Numbered from the stretch's first letter, positions 1 through 9,730 are shown. The stretch is 64,000 bases of DNA from Goekera deserti (GCF_010685995.1 NZ_JAAGWK010000020.1:40289-104288), one strand, 5' to 3'. The notes: generated from the sequence alone by a model not told the origin. A program made the numbers and translations.

Positions 1-276
1 GTCGTTGCGGGTGTCGCAGCCGTTGCCGTCGACGTCGGCCCAGGCCGGCCCGAACACGGTCTCCCGCTCGTAGCCGGTGCGCGGCGCGCGGCCCTTGACC
101 GGCACCGTGGCCAGCAGGGCCAGGGCGTCGTCGGCGCTCACCACCGGCACGGCGGCGGACCCGGCGGGGGCGGCCGGCCCCGGGCTGGAGGAGGCGGCGT
201 CGACCGGTGGGTCGGTGGGCAGCGAGCAGCCCGCGAGCAGCAGCACGACCGCCATCGCCGTCCCGACCCTCCGCAC
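1..276 (-). CDS. DUF1524/HNH-family lipoprotein, N-terminal part (runs off the window edge)
   Basis: Reading the minus strand from a GTG at 276 gives a short basic N-terminus, a hydrophobic core and the lipobox LLAGC, so the product should be a lipid-anchored exported protein. A Ser/Pro/Ala-rich linker follows, then the segments KGRAPRTGYERE and GPAWADVDGNGCDTRND. Those two blocks are the typical start of actinobacterial DUF1524 proteins, an HNH-endonuclease-like family. The catalytic histidine region would lie beyond the window. GTG 276 has GGGGAG about 10 nt upstream; GTG at 294 and ATG at 255 are in frame and cannot be excluded. It diverges from the c-di-GMP operon that starts at 349. Confidence 0.72.
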   Translation of the reverse strand, partial: MRRVGTAMAVVLLLAGCSLPTDPPVDAASSSPGPAAPAGSAAVPVVSADDALALLATVPVKGRAPRTGYERETVFGPAWADVDGNGCDTRND

Positions 277-348
277 GAGTCCGATGCTCCCCACCCGCGG
301 AGCCGGACTCCACGACCGGACCCGGCGTGTCGCCGATCGCGGCGGGTC

Positions 349-3075
349 ATGATCATCCAGGCGGGTGACGTGCGGGTCGCCCGGCTCAGGCGCCACCGGG
401 CCACGACCGATGGTGTCCAGGTGACCGCCCCCCTGTGGCGGCAGCCCGCTGCGGCTGCTGTCACCGCCTCGACAGCCGTGCTGCTCACGGCTGCCGTCAC
501 CACGCCCTTCCGCGGGGTGCAGTGGGACTCCCTGGTCACCGCGCTGGCCCTCACCCACGCCTCGGTGCTGATGGTGCTCGCGGTCCGCCGGCTGCCCCGG
601 TCCGAGCGCCGGCCGTGGGCCTACGCCCTGCTGGCGGTCGCGGCGGCCACCCTGCAGCTGCTGTCCACCAACCTGCCCGCGCAGGACCTGTTCTCCGTGG
701 CCAACGCGGTGCTGTTCGTGCCCTCCGGTGGTGGCGCGATCGCCTGCTGCTGGGCCCTGTCCCGCGCCGCGGGCCGCGCGGGGGTCACCCCGTCGGTCTT
801 CGGCGCGGACTCGGTCTACGTCGTCGCCTCGGTGTTCACCCTCGCCTACGCCCTGCTCGTCGAGCCCCTGCAGACGACCCGTGCGGTCACCGGCACGGAG
901 ACCGCGACCCTCGTCGGCTACTGCGTCTACGCCGCGATGTCGATCGGCTACGCGGCCGTGGTGGTCACCCGGGTCTCGCCCCGGCTGCGGGCCGCAGCCA
1001 CGGTGCTGCTCGGCGCGATGGTGTTCACCGCCGTCTCGGCCAGCGCGTTCGTGCTGATGGAGCTGCTCGACCCGCGCGTGTGGATGACCGTCTCGAACCT
1101 GGCCCTGCTGGTGGCCGGGTACCTCGTCGTCGTCGCGGTGCGCATGGCCGGCCGGCCGGACCGGACCACCCCCCGGGACGACGACGGCGCCGGCACCGCC
1201 CTGCGCGTGCTCCAGGTCGCGCTGCTGGCCCCGGCGGTGGCCCTGCTCAGCACGCTGCTGCGCGGCACCCCGATCAGCACCACGCTGGTGGTGCTCCTCT
1301 TCCTGCTGTTCCTGTGCAGCGCGCTCGGCATCGGCGCGTTCGTCTACCGGATGGCGGGGCTGGACCGGCAGCTGACCCGCACCCAGCAGGACCTGCTGAG
1401 CCTGATCGACGGCAGCAGCGACCCGATCGTCGTGCTCGACCGGGAGCTGCGGGTGGTGGCCTGCTCCCCGGTCGTGGCCGGCGTGCTCCGGCTGGGCGAC
1501 GGCCCGGTCCTGGGCACCCGGCTGCCCGACCTGTTCGTCGCCGAGGACCGCGACCTGCTGCGCGCTGCCCTGCAGCCGGGCGGGCTCCGGGGACAGGGCG
1601 GGACACAGGGTGCCGGTCCGGAGCTGGTCCGCCTGGACGGCGGCCGTGACGGTGTGCGCGACCTGGAGGTCGTCTGCTCGGGCACGGTGGAGGACCAGCT
1701 CGTGGTGCGGATCGACGACGTCACCGACCGGCGCGAGCAGCTGCGCTCGCTGGCGCGGATGGCCTACACCGACCACCTGACCGGCCTGCCCAACCGCGCG
1801 GCGTTCGAGGACGCCGGCGCTGCCTGGGCCGCCGAGCACGCGGACGCACCGGCCGGTGTCCTGGTGGTCGACCTGGACGGCTTCAAGGCCGTCAACGACA
1901 CCGCCGGGCACGAGGCGGGCGACCTGCTGCTGGTCGAGGTCGGCCGCCGGCTGCGCCGCGTGGTCCGCGACGAGGACGTCGTGGCCCGCCTGGGCGGGGA
2001 CGAGTTCGCGCTGCTGGTCCGGGGCCTGCCGGACGAGGTCGACGACGTCGCCCGCCGGCTCCTCACGTCCGTCTCCCTGCCCTACGCGACCGTCGGCGGG
2101 GACTTCCCCGTCGGGGCGAGCATCGGGGTGAGCTCGCTGGGCCCGGCCGGTGCCCAGGCTGCCGTCCGGGAGGCCGACGAGGCGCTGCGCTCGGCGAAGG
2201 AGCTCGGCAAGGGCTGCGTGCGCCGGCACACCCCGGCGGTCGTCGAGCAGTCCCGGCGCACCACCGTGCTCTCCCGCGATCTGGTGCCGGCCCTGCGCGC
2301 CGGCCGGCTGCGGGTCGGGTACCGGCCGGTCACCGCACCGGGCACGGGACGGGTCACCGCGCTCGAGCTGACCCCGACCTGGGACCACCCGGCCCTGGGC
2401 CCGGTCGCCGACGACGTGGTGCGGGCCCTGGCCCACCGCCACGGCGTCACCGCCGAGGTGCAGCGCTGGCTGGTCGGTCAGGCCCTGGAGGAGGCCGGCC
2501 CGCTGCTGCGCGGCCTGGACGTCGCACTCGCCGCCTCCGTGGCCGCCGACGAGCGCCTCCCGCAGGGGCGGGCCGCCCACTGGCTCGCCCGGATCGACGG
2601 CGCCGGCCTGCGGACCGACCAGATCGTGCTGCTGGTGAGCGAGGAGGTGCTGGCCACCGCCGGGGAGGACGTCGTCGCCGTGGTCTCGGCGCTGCAGGCG
2701 GCCGGCGTGCGACTCTGCGTCGCCGACCACGGCCTGGGCCGGACCCTGGTCGCCCAGCAGGCCCAGCTGCCCTTCGACGCCGTCCGGGTCGACCTCGGCG
2801 GGCTCGGCCGGGTGGACGCCGACCACGTCGCCCGGGCGGTGCGCTCGTGCGCTGCCGCCGCCGGGGCGTACGGCACGGACGTGGTGCTCGCCGGCGTCAC
2901 GACCGCGGAGCAGTACGCCCTCGCCTGCGACCTGGACGTCGCCGGGGTGACCGGCCAGTTCGTGCACCAGGCGGTACCGGTCGCCGCGCTGCCGGCGCTG
3001 CTCGGCATCGACGGCCCGGGCGCTGCCGCCGCCGACCCCTCCGGTCCCGCCGAGCTGGCCGGCAGCGCGTCATGA
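349..3075 (+). CDS. Membrane PAS-GGDEF protein with degenerate EAL domain (diguanylate cyclase)
   Basis: Predicted membrane signalling protein of 908 residues. Roughly residues 30-340 form about eight hydrophobic segments, followed by a PAS domain (345-460) and a GGDEF domain (470-630) with an intact GGDEF motif at 549-553. RDED five residues earlier fits the inhibitory I-site, so c-di-GMP synthesis with product feedback is expected. The EAL-like domain (640-895) is degenerate: the EAL-x-R-W region reads ELTPTW, the paired aspartates of DDFG read ADHG, and the catalytic K-x-D reads RVD. It should therefore not hydrolyse c-di-GMP and may only bind nucleotide or partners. First gene of a three-gene operon; its TGA overlaps the next ATG (ATGA). 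Starts at 349 or GTG 421 are both possible. A short G-rich repeat lies inside the gene near 1580-1600. Confidence 0.9.
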   Translation: MIIQAGDVRVARLRRHRATTDGVQVTAPLWRQPAAAAVTASTAVLLTAAVTTPFRGVQWDSLVTALALTHASVLMVLAVRRLPRSERRPWAYALLAVAAATLQLLSTNLPAQDLFSVANAVLFVPSGGGAIACCWALSRAAGRAGVTPSVFGADSVYVVASVFTLAYALLVEPLQTTRAVTGTETATLVGYCVYAAMSIGYAAVVVTRVSPRLRAAATVLLGAMVFTAVSASAFVLMELLDPRVWMTVSNLALLVAGYLVVVAVRMAGRPDRTTPRDDDGAGTALRVLQVALLAPAVALLSTLLRGTPISTTLVVLLFLLFLCSALGIGAFVYRMAGLDRQLTRTQQDLLSLIDGSSDPIVVLDRELRVVACSPVVAGVLRLGDGPVLGTRLPDLFVAEDRDLLRAALQPGGLRGQGGTQGAGPELVRLDGGRDGVRDLEVVCSGTVEDQLVVRIDDVTDRREQLRSLARMAYTDHLTGLPNRAAFEDAGAAWAAEHADAPAGVLVVDLDGFKAVNDTAGHEAGDLLLVEVGRRLRRVVRDEDVVARLGGDEFALLVRGLPDEVDDVARRLLTSVSLPYATVGGDFPVGASIGVSSLGPAGAQAAVREADEALRSAKELGKGCVRRHTPAVVEQSRRTTVLSRDLVPALRAGRLRVGYRPVTAPGTGRVTALELTPTWDHPALGPVADDVVRALAHRHGVTAEVQRWLVGQALEEAGPLLRGLDVALAASVAADERLPQGRAAHWLARIDGAGLRTDQIVLLVSEEVLATAGEDVVAVVSALQAAGVRLCVADHGLGRTLVAQQAQLPFDAVRVDLGGLGRVDADHVARAVRSCAAAAGAYGTDVVLAGVTTAEQYALACDLDVAGVTGQFVHQAVPVAALPALLGIDGPGAAAADPSGPAELAGSAS
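1580..1600 (+). repeat. Single copy of G-rich repeat inside the PAS/GGDEF gene
   Basis: The block around GGCTCCGGGGACAGGGCGGG encodes a Gly/Gln-rich loop (LRGQGG) inside the PAS domain. It matches the core of the 30-bp units found at 25971-26030 and 39393-39482, in two unrelated genes. Confidence 0.5.
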
Positions 3076-5912
3076 CCGCCGTCACGCCCGCGGCCGGCGG
3101 CGGCCGCACCGACGCGCCCGGCGACCAGGCCCGCCCCGCAGGGGTGAGGGTGCGGTCCGCCGCGCTCCAGGGCAGTCCCGGGCGGGCCGACCAGGGAGAG
3201 GTGAGCTCCCCACCCGTGTCAGTGCCGGCACCGGTCCCGGTGGGGCCGGCGCGGCCGGCGGCGACCGGGCGTCGGACCCGGGGCGACCTCGTCGTCGCCG
3301 GCCTGCTCACCGCCGTCGCCGTCCTGGTGCTGGTCGGGTTCGCCGCCCCCGGGCTCCGGCCGCCGGCGCTGGGCCCGGTGCTCGTGGTGCTCGCGTCAGT
3401 GGCCGCCGTGGTGCTCTGGCGCTCGGTCGCCGGCGGCCGTGCCCAGCGTGGCTGGCGGCTGGTCGCGGCGGGCGTGGTGCTCAGCACCGCCGGCGTCGTG
3501 ATCGGCACCGACGTCGACGGCCCCGGCTCCAGCACGCTGCTCGGCCTGCCCGGCCAGGTCGTCTCCCTGCTCGGCGTGGTGTGCATGATGGACCGCGCCG
3601 CCTGGCGCGAGCGGCGGCTGCAGCTGTGCATCGCGCTGGCCCTGTTCGTCGACGCCGCAGTGCTCACCGGCTACGGCCTCTACTCCGCCCTCGGCGTCTG
3701 GGACCGGGTCGCCGGCGCGCAGGCCACGGCCGGGCTCGTCGTCACGCTGCTGGTCGGCGGGCTCCGGCCCGGTGTCGCGCTGCTGCTGTGCCTGACCGTC
3801 CCGCGGGGGAAGCGACGGATGGCACTGCTGCTGATGGTGGCCGAGGCGACCTCCAGCCTGGGGTGGCTGCTCGTCAACATGGCCGACGGCGTGCTGGTGG
3901 CCGGCCTGCCGCTGCCGACCGCGCCGTCGCTGCCCGCCGCCGCCTTCGCCGTCAGCATCGCGCTGTTCCTGCTCAGCCAGCGGCTGGACCGCTCCTCCCG
4001 GCCACCGGACCCCGACCAGCGGTGGTCGCTGTCCGGCTCGGTCGTCGCGGTCCTGCCGCACCTCACCGCCTGGATGGGCGGCAGCGTCCTGCTGCTGGAC
4101 GCCGCCCGCTCGCAGCAGGTGACCGGCCCGGCCTTCGCCCTGGGCATCACCGGCCTGGGCCTGATCGCCGTCCACCAGCTCGTCGTCGACGCCCAGCAGC
4201 AGCGGCTCACCGCGCAGCTGGCCCGCAGCGAGGCCTACTTCCGCACGCTGGCCCGCACCAGCGCCTCCCCCATCCTCATCGTCGACGACGAGCTCCGGGT
4301 CAGCTGGTCCTCCCCGAGCCTGGTCGACCTGCTCGGTGAGGGCGCCGGTGAGCTCGTCGGCCACCGGGTCACCAACGGCGTGCACCGGGACGACCTCCCG
4401 ACGGTCTACGCGGCGCTGTCCGCCCGCCAGCCCGCCGGCAGTGCCGAGACCCGATCGCGGACCGCGCGGGTGCGGCACAGCGACGGGAGCTGGCGGCTGA
4501 TCGAGATCACCGCGCGGGACCTGCGCGAGGACGCCGACGTCGGTGCGATGGTGCTGTACCTGCGCGAGGTGGCCGGCGCCCGCACCGTGGACCTGCCGCA
4601 GACCTCCCTGGAGTACGCCGACCAGGAGACCGGTCTGCCCAGCCGCCCCGCCCTGGTGCAGCGGCTGACCGGGCTGCTGCGCGAGCTGCGGCCCGGCACC
4701 GAGCCGGTCACGCTCGTGACCCTCGCGGTGTCCGGTCTGGACGGTGCCCGGGTGCTCGGCCCGGACGCCGAGACCGACCTGCGGCGCCAGGTCGTCACCA
4801 CCCTGGCGCGCGGGCTGCGCAGTCACGACTGGCTGGCCCAGCGCTCCCCCGACTCGTTCTCCGTGCTGGTCGGCGGCTCGGTCTCCGACGCCGAGACCCT
4901 GGCCCAGCGGCTGGTCGACGCGGTGGTCTCGGTGCCCTCGGGTGCTGCCCGGCTGACCGCGGTCGCCGGCGTGCTCCCGCTGGGACGTGGTGCCGGCACC
5001 GACGGCGAGTCACTGGACGCCGGCGAGGCACTGCGCCGGGCCGACCTGGCCCTGGCCGGCGCGCGGGAGACCGGGCCCGGCTCGGTGCGCCGCTACGACG
5101 ACGCCCTGCGGGCTGCGCAGGGGCGCCGCGACCAGCTGCGCACCGACCTCGCCGGTGCCCTGGCCCGGGGCGAGCTGCGCATGGTCTACCAGCCCGTCGT
5201 CGACCTCGCGCTGCACGCGCCGGCCGGCGTGGAGGCGCTCATGCGGTGGCAGCACCCCGAGTTCGGGGCGGTGTCCCCGGCCGACTTCATCCCGCTGGCC
5301 GAGGAGTCCGGGCTGATCGTCGACCTGGGCCGCTGGGCGCTGGTGCAGGCCTGCACCGCGACCGGGCAGCTGGCCGCCGACGAGCTGTACGTGGCCGTGA
5401 ACGTCTCGGCCCGGCACGTGCTCAGCGGCCAGGTCGTGGACGACGTGGTGTCGGCCCTGGCGAGCAGCGGCCTGCGCCCCGACCGGCTGGTCCTGGAGAT
5501 CACCGAGTCGGTGCTGCTGGACGAGCTGCACATCACCGACGACCTGGAGGCGCTGCGCCAGCTGGGCGTCCGCATCGCGGTGGACGACTTCGGCACCGGC
5601 TGGTCCTCGCTGGCCCGCCTGGTGAGCCTGCCGATCGACGTGCTCAAGATGGACCGCGCCTTCCTCACCGACCTGGAGACCGACCCGCAGCGCCGCTCGC
5701 TGTGCCGCTCGGTGCTGCAGCTGGGCTCCAGCCTGGGCCTGGCCGTGATCGTCGAGGGCGTGGAGCGGACGGCTGAGCTGCAGCTGCTGCAGGACATGGG
5801 GCACCGCTTCGTGCAGGGCTTCCTGCTCGCCCGGCCGATGGAGCTGGCCCAGCTCACCGACCGGCTGGCCGACCACGACTGGACGACGGCACTCGTGAGG
5901 AGCGACCGATGA
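3072..5912 (+). CDS. Membrane PAS-(degenerate GGDEF)-EAL protein, c-di-GMP phosphodiesterase
   Basis: Second protein of the coupled operon, 946 residues from the ATG that overlaps the previous stop. GTG codons at 3201 and 3216 follow a good purine tract (GGGAGAGG) and are alternative starts. After a Pro/Ala-rich N-terminus come about eight membrane segments (to about 370), a PAS domain (385-500), a GGDEF-like domain (510-675) and an EAL domain (690-935). The GGDEF motif is replaced by SPDSF at about 592-596, so cyclase activity is not expected. The EAL domain has the key residues: EAL at 721-723, NVSARH, EITES, DDFGTGWSSL, KMD and EGVE. It should degrade c-di-GMP to pGpG at the membrane. This is the reverse of the catalytic status of both neighbours. 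Confidence 0.9.
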   Translation: MTAVTPAAGGGRTDAPGDQARPAGVRVRSAALQGSPGRADQGEVSSPPVSVPAPVPVGPARPAATGRRTRGDLVVAGLLTAVAVLVLVGFAAPGLRPPALGPVLVVLASVAAVVLWRSVAGGRAQRGWRLVAAGVVLSTAGVVIGTDVDGPGSSTLLGLPGQVVSLLGVVCMMDRAAWRERRLQLCIALALFVDAAVLTGYGLYSALGVWDRVAGAQATAGLVVTLLVGGLRPGVALLLCLTVPRGKRRMALLLMVAEATSSLGWLLVNMADGVLVAGLPLPTAPSLPAAAFAVSIALFLLSQRLDRSSRPPDPDQRWSLSGSVVAVLPHLTAWMGGSVLLLDAARSQQVTGPAFALGITGLGLIAVHQLVVDAQQQRLTAQLARSEAYFRTLARTSASPILIVDDELRVSWSSPSLVDLLGEGAGELVGHRVTNGVHRDDLPTVYAALSARQPAGSAETRSRTARVRHSDGSWRLIEITARDLREDADVGAMVLYLREVAGARTVDLPQTSLEYADQETGLPSRPALVQRLTGLLRELRPGTEPVTLVTLAVSGLDGARVLGPDAETDLRRQVVTTLARGLRSHDWLAQRSPDSFSVLVGGSVSDAETLAQRLVDAVVSVPSGAARLTAVAGVLPLGRGAGTDGESLDAGEALRRADLALAGARETGPGSVRRYDDALRAAQGRRDQLRTDLAGALARGELRMVYQPVVDLALHAPAGVEALMRWQHPEFGAVSPADFIPLAEESGLIVDLGRWALVQACTATGQLAADELYVAVNVSARHVLSGQVVDDVVSALASSGLRPDRLVLEITESVLLDELHITDDLEALRQLGVRIAVDDFGTGWSSLARLVSLPIDVLKMDRAFLTDLETDPQRRSLCRSVLQLGSSLGLAVIVEGVERTAELQLLQDMGHRFVQGFLLARPMELAQLTDRLADHDWTTALVRSDR

Positions 5913-8491
5913 CGCTGCCCGAGCGCCTGCCGGTGCGCCCGCTGCTGGTCAACACCGTGCTCACGGTGCTGGCCATGAGCGTGGCGCTGCACCTGGACGC
6001 CACCCACGACCGCAACCGGGACGACCTGGTGCTGGCGCTGTCCGCGGTGCACGTCAGCTGGCTGGTCGTGCGGCTGCTGCGCGGCACGGACCGCGCGGCC
6101 GCCCGGCCCTGGCGCTGGCTCCTGGTCGCAGCGACCCTGCTGGCCCTGGCCTGCCTGGGCACCGGCAGCGGCATGACCCGCGAGCTCGGCACCCTCGGCG
6201 TGCCGGACCTGCTGCTGATCGGGGCGGCCGTGTGTCCGCTGGTCACCTGCGTGCTGCTCGCCGCGGCCACCGGCCGCACCGCCGGCCGGCTGGTGCTGGC
6301 GCTGGACGGCGCCGTCCTGCTCGGCACCGTGCTGGTCATCGGGGAGGTGCACGTGCTCACCCCGGCGCTGCGACCCGAGGCCGTCACCGATGCGCTGGCG
6401 CCGCTCGTCGTGGTCTACGGCTGCTACGCGGCGGTGGCCATCGGGCTGCCCAGCGCAGTGCTCATCGCCACCCGGGTCGAGCTGCGTGCCGCGGCGTCGC
6501 TGCTCACGCTGATGGTGGCGCTGCAGGGCGTGGCCGGCATCTCGCTGGCGATGAGCGTGGACGAGTCCTCACCCACCTGGGAGCTGACCGCGAACCTCAC
6601 CCTGTCGCTGAGCATGCTGGTCGGCGTCGCCGCGGTCGCTGTCGCGCCCCGGTCGCTGCCCCCACGCGGGCAGCACCAGCACCTCGCGGTGGGCCGGCTG
6701 GAACTGACGGTCACCGTGCTCGCCCTCGCCGGGCTACCGGTCGACGTCGTCGTCATGCGGCTGCAGGGACAGACCCTGTCCACGACGGCGACGGTCGGCA
6801 CCGCGGTCGTGATGCTGCTGCTCGTGCTGCGCACGGCCGGTCGGATCGTGCACGGCCAGCGACTCAGCCGTGACCTGGTGGCCACCGAGGAGGACGTGCG
6901 CGACCTCGTCGAGGCCAGCTCGGACGGCGTCGTGATCATCGACGGTGACCTGGCCCTGGTGTCGGTCTCCCCCGTGGCCCGCGCCGTGCTCGGGCTGCCC
7001 CCCGGCCCGCTGCCGGCCGCCGGTTTCCCGTCGCTGGTGCACGAGGAGGACCGCGCGCTGGTCCAGCTGCAGCTCTGCGCCGCGCTGGTGCCCGAGGCCG
7101 GGCCGCTGCTGTTCCGGGTGCAGCTGGCCGGGGGGGTGCGCGAGGTGGAGACCACCATCACCGAGCGGCTGCACAGCCCGCGCCGGGTGCTGCACCTGCG
7201 GGACGTCACCGACCGGCTCAGCCGCGAGCGCGAGCTCGAGCAGCTCGCGTTCACCGACCACCTGACCCAGCTGCCCAACCGGGCGATGCTGTTCCGGGAG
7301 CTGTCGCGGGACGCCGGCGACGGGGCCCGCTCGCTGCTGGTGGTCGACCTGGACGGCTTCAAGGCCGTCAACGACGTCGCCGGCCACGAGGCCGGTGACC
7401 ACCTGCTGATCGAGGTCGGCCGGCGGTTGCGCAACGTCGTGCGGGACGGCGACCTGGTGGCGCGCCTGGGCGGGGACGAGTTCGCGGTGCTGGTGGCCGG
7501 CGGCCTGGCCGAGGCGATCGACATCGCGCAGCGGGTCGTGGTCACCCTGACCCACCCGCACCGCACCGGCGGGTGGGCCTTCGGCGTCGGTGCCAGCGTG
7601 GGGGCCAGCACGATGCTGCCCGGCGGCGGGCAGCTGGCCTTCCGGCAGGCCGACGCCGCCCTGCGCGCGGCCAAGCAGGCCGGCAAGGGCTGCCTGCGGG
7701 TGTGGACCGACGACGGCGTCACCAGCGTCGCCGCGGACTCCGACCTGGTCGCCGCCCTCGTCGACGGGCAGGTGCAGCTGCGCCTGGACGTCGACGGCGA
7801 CGGCCACGGCGGCACCGCCGTCCTGCACGCCTCCCCGGTGTGGGTGCACCCGGTGGCAGGCACGCTGCCCGCCGTCGAGGTGTGGGCCGCCGCCGAGCGT
7901 CAGGGGCGGGCCACCGAGCTGAGCACCTGGCTGCTGGCCCGGGCCTGCACCGAGATCGCCGACTGGGCGCCGGGTGTGCTGCTGGCGCTGGACCTCACCG
8001 CCGCCCAGGCGCACTCCGCCGACCTCGCCGGTGACGTGCTGTCCGCGCTGTCGGTGGCCGGGCTGTCCCCGCGCCGGCTGGTGCTCGCGCTCACCGAGGA
8101 GACCGCGCTCACCGCACCCGCCTCGTTCGGCCCCGCACTGGTGCGGCTGCGCGACGCCGGGGTGCAGCTGGCGCTGGACGAGTTCGGCCTGGGTCAGACC
8201 CTGTTCGCCCACCTGGACCGGCTGCCGCTGACCGCGGTGCGGGTCGACCTGTCCGCGTTCGTCCGGCAGGGCAGGCCTGATCTGGCCCCCCAGGTGCTGG
8301 CCTCCATCGTCAGCACCGCGCACGCCTTCGGCCTGCTCGCCGTGGCCGCCGGGGTGGACGGCCCCGAGCAGCTCGCCATGGCCCGCGCCGCGGGCGTGGA
8401 CGCCTTCGGCGGCCGGGCGTTCCCGCAGGGCCTGACCGTGGCGTCGGCCCGCGCCCTGATCGGGCAGCGGCTGCCGTCCCCCACGCCCTGA
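5909..8491 (+). CDS. Membrane PAS-GGDEF protein with degenerate EAL domain (diguanylate cyclase)
   Basis: Third protein of the operon, 860 residues; its ATG overlaps the preceding TGA (ATGA), implying translational coupling. Architecture repeats gene one: about eight membrane helices, PAS (325-435), GGDEF (445-600) and an EAL-like domain (610-850). The GGDEF motif is intact at 521-525 with RDGD at I-site spacing, so it should make c-di-GMP. The EAL part is decayed: no EAL-x-R-W (HASPVWVHP instead), LTEE in place of ITES, DEFGLG in place of DDFGTG and RVD in place of K-x-D. It is closer to the first gene than to the second in both GGDEF sequence and EAL decay, suggesting duplication of a cyclase around a phosphodiesterase. 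Confidence 0.9.
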   Translation: MTLPERLPVRPLLVNTVLTVLAMSVALHLDATHDRNRDDLVLALSAVHVSWLVVRLLRGTDRAAARPWRWLLVAATLLALACLGTGSGMTRELGTLGVPDLLLIGAAVCPLVTCVLLAAATGRTAGRLVLALDGAVLLGTVLVIGEVHVLTPALRPEAVTDALAPLVVVYGCYAAVAIGLPSAVLIATRVELRAAASLLTLMVALQGVAGISLAMSVDESSPTWELTANLTLSLSMLVGVAAVAVAPRSLPPRGQHQHLAVGRLELTVTVLALAGLPVDVVVMRLQGQTLSTTATVGTAVVMLLLVLRTAGRIVHGQRLSRDLVATEEDVRDLVEASSDGVVIIDGDLALVSVSPVARAVLGLPPGPLPAAGFPSLVHEEDRALVQLQLCAALVPEAGPLLFRVQLAGGVREVETTITERLHSPRRVLHLRDVTDRLSRERELEQLAFTDHLTQLPNRAMLFRELSRDAGDGARSLLVVDLDGFKAVNDVAGHEAGDHLLIEVGRRLRNVVRDGDLVARLGGDEFAVLVAGGLAEAIDIAQRVVVTLTHPHRTGGWAFGVGASVGASTMLPGGGQLAFRQADAALRAAKQAGKGCLRVWTDDGVTSVAADSDLVAALVDGQVQLRLDVDGDGHGGTAVLHASPVWVHPVAGTLPAVEVWAAAERQGRATELSTWLLARACTEIADWAPGVLLALDLTAAQAHSADLAGDVLSALSVAGLSPRRLVLALTEETALTAPASFGPALVRLRDAGVQLALDEFGLGQTLFAHLDRLPLTAVRVDLSAFVRQGRPDLAPQVLASIVSTAHAFGLLAVAAGVDGPEQLAMARAAGVDAFGGRAFPQGLTVASARALIGQRLPSPTP

Positions 8492-8508
8492 GCCGGGGCC
8501 GGGCCTGC

Positions 8509-8544
8509 GTCCCCCGGGCCCAGTCACCCACCCGGGAGGGGGAC
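8509..8544 (+). terminator. Hairpin downstream of the three-gene GGDEF/EAL operon
   Basis: GTCCCCCGGG at 8509-8518 can pair with the purine-rich arm at 8531-8544 (CCCGGGAGGGGGAC), leaving a small bulge. It lies 18 nt after the operon's stop codon. No U-tract is seen, as is usual at this GC content. Confidence 0.45.
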
Positions 8545-8627
8545 ACGGCGACGGACACCACGTGAAGATCGTGTGAACGCGGTGACGGCGACGTGCCGAG
8601 CGGGCTCCGGTGGCCGACAGTGGGGCG

Positions 8628-9626
8628 ATGCGACCTGATGCCCGGGCCTGGTTCGAGCACCGCACCACCACGGCCACCTCGATGGCCGAGATCGACGTCG
8701 AAGCCCTGCTGCTGGCCAAGCGCCGCGGGGGCCACCGGGTGAGCGTCGTGCTCCCGGCGCGCAACGAGGAGGCCACCGTCGGCACCCTCGTGGCCGACCT
8801 GGCCGACCGCTGGGTGCACGGCACGCCCCTGGTCGACGAGCTGCTGGTCATCGACTCGGACTCCACCGACCGCACCGCCGAGGTGGCCCGGGCCGCCGGC
8901 GCCGACGTGGTGGCCACCGTCGACGTGCTGCCCGGCCACGGCAACCGGCCCGGCAAGGGCGAGGCGCTGTGGAAGTCGCTGGCCGCCACCAGCGGCGACA
9001 TCGTGGTGTTCCTGGACTCCGACCTGCTCGGGGAGGTCGGCCACTACGTGCCCGGGTTGCTGACCCCGCTGCTGCTCGACCCGCGGGTCGACTACGTCAA
9101 GGGCTGCTACACCCGGCCGCTGCACGTCGACGGCGTCGCGCGCCCGGCCGGTGGCGGCCGGGTCACCGAGCTCACCGCCCGCCCGCTGCTCAACGCGCTG
9201 TGGCCGGAGCTGGCCGGCTTCGTGCAGCCGCTGGGCGGGGAGTACGCCGGGCGGCGCAGCGTGCTGGAGCAGGTGCCGTTCGTCTCCGGCTACGGCGTGG
9301 AGATCGGCCTGCTCGTCGACCTGCTGCAGGAGTGCGGCCTGGCCGGTCTCGCCCAGGTCGACCTGGGCGTGCGCCGGCACTCGCACCAGACCGACGAGGC
9401 CCTGGGCCGGATGGCCGGCCAGATCGTCTCCACCGTGCTGGCCCGCGCCGAGCGCGGCCGCACCGGACGCCGCCGCCTCGACCCGGGCGGGCTGCTGACG
9501 CAGTTCAGCAACGACGGCACCGGCTTCATCCCGGTCAGCCACGCCGTCTCGGTCGACGAGCGCCCGCCGATGATCGCGGTCGCCGAGTACGCGGTCGCCC
9601 GCGGCGAGGTCGTCGAGCAGGCGTAG
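8628..9626 (+). CDS. gpgS: Glucosyl-3-phosphoglycerate synthase
   Basis: GT-A glycosyltransferase of the GT81 family that transfers glucose from a nucleotide sugar to 3-phosphoglycerate, the first step of glucosylglycerate and (in mycobacteria) methylglucose-lipopolysaccharide synthesis. The 332-residue product matches the usual length. Seen in sequence: RVSVVLPARNEE near the N-terminus, DSDSTDRT, GKGEALWKSL, the metal-binding DSD in VVFLDSDL, a YVKGCYTRP block, and GGEYAGRR followed by PFVSGYGVEIGLL. ATG 8628 is preferred over GTG 8610 because a GTGGGG tract lies 2-7 nt before it. It starts about 135 nt after the c-di-GMP operon and is probably a separate unit. Cytoplasmic. Confidence 0.9.
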   Translation: MRPDARAWFEHRTTTATSMAEIDVEALLLAKRRGGHRVSVVLPARNEEATVGTLVADLADRWVHGTPLVDELLVIDSDSTDRTAEVARAAGADVVATVDVLPGHGNRPGKGEALWKSLAATSGDIVVFLDSDLLGEVGHYVPGLLTPLLLDPRVDYVKGCYTRPLHVDGVARPAGGGRVTELTARPLLNALWPELAGFVQPLGGEYAGRRSVLEQVPFVSGYGVEIGLLVDLLQECGLAGLAQVDLGVRRHSHQTDEALGRMAGQIVSTVLARAERGRTGRRRLDPGGLLTQFSNDGTGFIPVSHAVSVDERPPMIAVAEYAVARGEVVEQA

Positions 9627-9730
9627 CCGCCGTCCTGGTGGAGGTGGCGGGCTGACGAGCCCCTGCGCGCCACGCCGCCGTGAGCTGTGGACCGGGTCGT
9701 CGCAGCCCACCCGCTCCGCCGGGCTCGTCC

